Below, piece by piece: positions 61,034 to 64,000 of a stretch of 64,000 nt of DNA. This DNA is from Mariniflexile jejuense. Its GTDB lineage: Bacteria > Bacteroidota > Bacteroidia > Flavobacteriales > Flavobacteriaceae. The translations under genes were made by a program, and so were the position numbers. Within the stretch, counting starts at the first letter, position 1; each line of letters begins with the position of its first letter. The stretch lies in the NCBI RefSeq assembly GCF_042675665.1, contig NZ_JBHTJI010000022.1, positions 124,001 through 188,000 of the forward strand. Reading direction: 5' to 3'. A model generated the notes under the pieces. The model was not told the origin of the DNA, did not search any database, and saw only the letters and a program-made list of their open reading frames with translations.

Positions 61034-62555
61034 CTTGATATTCGATAATATGTTTTGCTTTGTTTTTTAATGCTTTTAGCTCTTCGGTATTCATTTTATC
61101 CAAGACGGAATACATCATTTTCATCCTAAAATTGTCTTTTAAAAACATTCGTTTTTCATCTAAAAAATTCCAATATAAACTGTTAAAAGGACACGCATTA
61201 GCTTCTGTTTTTTTGTTCTTATCATAATGGCATTCATCACAATAATTGCTCATTTTGTGAATATATGCTGCTGATGAAACATAGGGTTTTGTTGCAATTT
61301 TTCCGCCATCGGCAAATTGGCTCATACCCCTTGTATTTGTAAGTTGAACCCATTCTATAGCATCCACATATATACCTAAATACCAAGCATCGACTTCATC
61401 AGGATTTGTTTCCGTTAAAAGCGCATAATTTCCTGTAACCATAAGGCGCTGTATGTGGTGCGCATAGCCAGAATTTAAACTATTGGTAATGGCGTTTTTT
61501 AGGCAGTTCATTTTTGTATTTCCCGTCCAGAAAAAATCTGCTAATTTGTTGGTATTTCCTAAGGTGTTTAAATTCTTGTAATCTGGCATAAGTGCCCAAT
61601 ACATACCTCGCATGTATTCTCTCCAACCAATTATTTGCCTTACAAAGCCTTCTACTTGCGAGATATGAATGCTCTTTTGGTTCGCTAAATAATAGTTTAA
61701 AACAGTTTTTACAACATCTTTAGGAGATATTAGCTTTGTGTTTAAAGCAAATGATAACCTCGAGTGAAATAAATAGGTTTGGTTAGTGTGCATGGCATCT
61801 TGAAAATCGCCAAAATGCATTAGTAAATATTCGCAGAAATATTTTAATTGTTGTAAACTTTGAACACGTGTAATAGGATACTGAAATGTATCACTTTCAA
61901 GAGTTCCAATGGTTTTAATGTTTGCTTTTTGAATATCGTTTAAAATTTCAGATACGTTATTTTCAAAACTTATAAATGCTGGAATGTCTACTTCTCCTTT
62001 CCACTTATTTCGATTGCTTTTATCATAATTCCACTTACCGCCAAGTGGTTGATTAGCAAGCATTAATATGTCGTGTTTTTTTCTCATGTAGCGATAAAAA
62101 TTCTCCATGAGATATTGTTTTTTTCCTTTAAAAAAATTAGATAATTCGTTGCGTGTTGTATAAAAATGCTCTGAAGAAAAAACCTTATGTTGTATGCTTA
62201 ATGTTTTACAAAAATCGTTTAGTTGTTTATCAAGACGATACTCATCAGGTTCTTGATATTCAAAGGTTTTGATGTTGTATTTTGATAGGAGTTTTTCAAT
62301 ATTATGTGTAAGGCTTTGCGTGTTTTCTGCATCATTAATTTTGAAATAAACTACGTGGTGATTTTTATGCCTTAAATCTTCTGAAAATTGACGCATTGCA
62401 GCAAAAAAGCCAATTACTTTTTGAATATGATGAGTAACATAATCTGTTTCTTGGCGCATTTCAAACAGGCAATACAACACATCATCATCTGTATTTTTAA
62501 ACCACGAATGTTTTAAGTTAAGTTGGTCGCCTAGTATAAGTCGTAAAGTTTTCAT
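61023..62555 (-). CDS. Iron-sulfur bacterial cryptochrome/(6-4) photolyase-type protein
   Basis: A 510-residue protein of the FeS-BCP group, whose characterised members (Agrobacterium PhrB) repair (6-4) photoproducts with FAD, a lumazine antenna and a [4Fe-4S] cluster. The four cluster cysteines are Cys351, Cys439, Cys442 and Cys455, one residue from the PhrB numbering, and His366 of GYAHHIQR matches the catalytic His. The start MKTLRLILGDQLN is conserved. Starts in the CRY-DASH stop with a 4-base overlap. Confidence 0.93.
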   Translation of the reverse strand: MKTLRLILGDQLNLKHSWFKNTDDDVLYCLFEMRQETDYVTHHIQKVIGFFAAMRQFSEDLRHKNHHVVYFKINDAENTQSLTHNIEKLLSKYNIKTFEYQEPDEYRLDKQLNDFCKTLSIQHKVFSSEHFYTTRNELSNFFKGKKQYLMENFYRYMRKKHDILMLANQPLGGKWNYDKSNRNKWKGEVDIPAFISFENNVSEILNDIQKANIKTIGTLESDTFQYPITRVQSLQQLKYFCEYLLMHFGDFQDAMHTNQTYLFHSRLSFALNTKLISPKDVVKTVLNYYLANQKSIHISQVEGFVRQIIGWREYMRGMYWALMPDYKNLNTLGNTNKLADFFWTGNTKMNCLKNAITNSLNSGYAHHIQRLMVTGNYALLTETNPDEVDAWYLGIYVDAIEWVQLTNTRGMSQFADGGKIATKPYVSSAAYIHKMSNYCDECHYDKNKKTEANACPFNSLYWNFLDEKRMFLKDNFRMKMMYSVLDKMNTEELKALKNKAKHIIEYQDAY

Positions 62556-63865
62556 TCAAAAAGTGTGTTTTGAAGCCAAATATTTTGATATTTCCCTTGT
62601 GGATCGTAACGTTCGACTTGCATTTTTATATTGAATTTTCGGTCTCTAGGATCATTACCAACACCAGAAACATACATCCAATTTCCGTAATTGCTATGTA
62701 CATCATAATCAACAAGCAAAGCTTCAAAGTAAGCAGCACCAATACGCCAATCGATTTCAAGTTCTTTGGCAAAGTAGGATGCTACATTTTGTCTACCTCT
62801 GTTACTCATCCAACCTGTTTTTTTAAGCTCTATCATGTTGGCATTTACAAAAGGCTCTAAAGTGTTACCATTTATCCAATTAGTAATGTTGGTTTGGTTT
62901 GTATTCCAATGGTATTTACTATTTAAAATGCCATGAATTTTGAAAATATTATTGCCATGTTTAAGTGAAATATATTTAAAATAATCCCTCCAAATAAGTT
63001 CGAAAATAAGCCAATATGTGGAGTCGTTATGAAAGTGTTCTTTTTCAAACTGTTTTACTTCCCAGTAAATGGTTCGTGCAGAAAGACTACCATTTGCTAG
63101 CCAAGGTGAGAATTTGGAACTAAAATCGGCACCTATTAATCCGTTGCGAGTTTTTTTATAAAATCCCAATTTTTTAGTTTCAAAAAAATAATTTTGAAGT
63201 CGTTTTAAAGCACACGTTTCTCCACCTAAAAAAGGAAATGCAGTTTTTGGATGGGTTTTAAATGCTTCAAAGCCTAAATCTTGTAAAGTTGGGATGAAAG
63301 TTTCTTCCGTTTGAATTACATGTTGATTTGCTACTGGAGACAAAGCCTGATTACGAACAAAGCAGTTTTTCTCTAAATACTTTCTAAAATTGGTAAAGAC
63401 TTCTGGAATTTGATTTGCATTAATCTTAATATCATCTGGATGGTACAAAAACTGGTCATAATTTTCAATAACTGAAATGCTAGTAGGCAGGTTATTTGTT
63501 AAATTTTGCAAAACAGTTGCTTCTTCTTGAGTCCATTCTTTTTGAGTGTAAATAGTTTCAATGTTGTATTTTGAAACTAAAAGCGGGATAATGTCTTCAG
63601 GCTTATTATAGTAAGTGAGTAGATTGATATTTAAATCTGCTAAATTTGATTTTAAATTTGCAACCGATTGAATTAAAAATTGTGCTCTAAACTTTTCGGT
63701 TTTTTTAAACCCATAGTTAGTTATTTCAAAATCTCTGGGATCAAAACAATAAACAGCAATACAAGTTTTATATTTAATACACGCTTCATACAAAGTGCTA
63801 TTATCATGAACACGTAAGTTGTTTTTAAACCAAACCAAGGCTATTTTGTTTTGTTTCTCCTGCAT
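62552..63865 (-). CDS. CRY-DASH family cryptochrome
   Basis: A 437-residue cryptochrome of the DASH subfamily, active on single-stranded DNA dimers or as photoreceptor in other organisms. It begins IALVWFKNNLRVHDNSTLY, has the hallmark TRNGLIGADFSSKFSPWLA, and ends GVGNDPRDRKFN with the intact NYGNWMYVSG Trp region. The start is the ATG at 63865, and the preceding DUF2256 gene overlaps it by 25 bases. The chain overlaps the FeS-type gene by 4 bases. Confidence 0.93.
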   Translation of the reverse strand: MQEKQNKIALVWFKNNLRVHDNSTLYEACIKYKTCIAVYCFDPRDFEITNYGFKKTEKFRAQFLIQSVANLKSNLADLNINLLTYYNKPEDIIPLLVSKYNIETIYTQKEWTQEEATVLQNLTNNLPTSISVIENYDQFLYHPDDIKINANQIPEVFTNFRKYLEKNCFVRNQALSPVANQHVIQTEETFIPTLQDLGFEAFKTHPKTAFPFLGGETCALKRLQNYFFETKKLGFYKKTRNGLIGADFSSKFSPWLANGSLSARTIYWEVKQFEKEHFHNDSTYWLIFELIWRDYFKYISLKHGNNIFKIHGILNSKYHWNTNQTNITNWINGNTLEPFVNANMIELKKTGWMSNRGRQNVASYFAKELEIDWRIGAAYFEALLVDYDVHSNYGNWMYVSGVGNDPRDRKFNIKMQVERYDPQGKYQNIWLQNTLFE

Positions 63866-63975
63866 TTTTCGCTACAATATTTAACGTCTATCCAATTTAA
63901 TTCCCATTTTTTTCGCCATGTAAAAGGCCTATTACAAACAGGGCATATTTTTTCTGGTAAATGTTGCTTTTTCAA
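63841..63975 (-). CDS. DUF2256 zinc-ribbon-like protein
   Basis: A 44-residue protein starting at TTG 63975 (the codon two upstream is a stop). It reads KKQHLPEKICPVCNRPFTWR at the start and ends VKYCSEKCRRNKTK, so it has the pattern C-x2-C (11, 14) and C-x3-C (34, 38), typical of DUF2256. The family often lies near photolyase genes, but its function is unknown; it may bind zinc and nucleic acid. It ends inside the CRY-DASH gene (25-base overlap), the first gene of the block in the window. Confidence 0.85.
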   Translation of the reverse strand: MKKQHLPEKICPVCNRPFTWRKKWELNWIDVKYCSEKCRRNKTK

Positions 63976-64000
63976 ATGCTAACCAGCTTATTTATCATTC

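Overview
The window is an AT-rich (roughly one-third GC by eye) chromosomal segment of a member of the Bacteroidota, almost certainly the family Flavobacteriaceae. The signs are the gliding genes gldF and gldG, bacillithiol genes (bshC, bshB1), TonB-dependent receptors with N-terminal carboxypeptidase-like domains, many flavobacterial families of unknown function (DUF6146, DUF6787, the Lacal_2735 family, TIGR02757, TIGR03643), no strong Shine-Dalgarno sequences, and promoters of the Bacteroidota type (TTTG, about 20 bases, TAnnTTTG). The genus cannot be told from the sequence. Several genes appear to start with TTG or GTG.

Layout: 1-8006 carries a LysM protein (cut by the window edge), guaA, a PLP decarboxylase, bshC, a secreted carboxypeptidase-like-domain protein and a TerC membrane protein. 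8068-11020 is an accessory block: five small unrelated genes on the minus strand, separated by GC-richer imperfect palindromes. Four of these genes are flanked by their own private inverted sequence next to GTTGT/ACAAC, the arrangement expected of integron-type cassettes, although no integrase is present. 11038-18601 is housekeeping: parC, a possible 42-residue gene, parE, a DMT exporter, an SRPBCC protein and ychF. 18832-21773 is a TonB receptor whose 3' end carries an exact 263-bp tandem duplication that changes the last residues. 22206-32240 holds ferredoxin, acyl-CoA reductase, serC, serA, DUF937, a small membrane/lipoprotein set, a His/Asp/Glu-rich TonB receptor probably for a metal, a LolD-type ATPase and TIGR02757.

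32306-46971 carries an M61 peptidase, a glycosyltransferase, a BatA-like protein, a dihydroorotase homologue that has lost its metal ligands, an esterase, purC, phoH, a SAM hydrolase-type protein, gldF, an intervening BamE-like gene, gldG and dnaN. 47096-52450 carries small membrane proteins, a cytochrome c, a universal stress protein and two tandem M28 peptidases. tRNA-His and bshB1 follow.

54123-63975 is the most coherent block: about fourteen minus-strand genes, mostly overlapping or a few bases apart, with four different cryptochrome/photolyase-family proteins (a CPD-type photolyase, an atypical member without the usual tryptophan, an iron-sulfur (6-4)-type protein and a CRY-DASH). With them are folE, a short-chain dehydrogenase without the catalytic Tyr, a glutathione peroxidase, TspO, TIGR03643, DUF2256 and small unknown proteins. 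It reads as a light-damage and photoprotection operon, and the small unknown genes are candidates for unrecognised partners.
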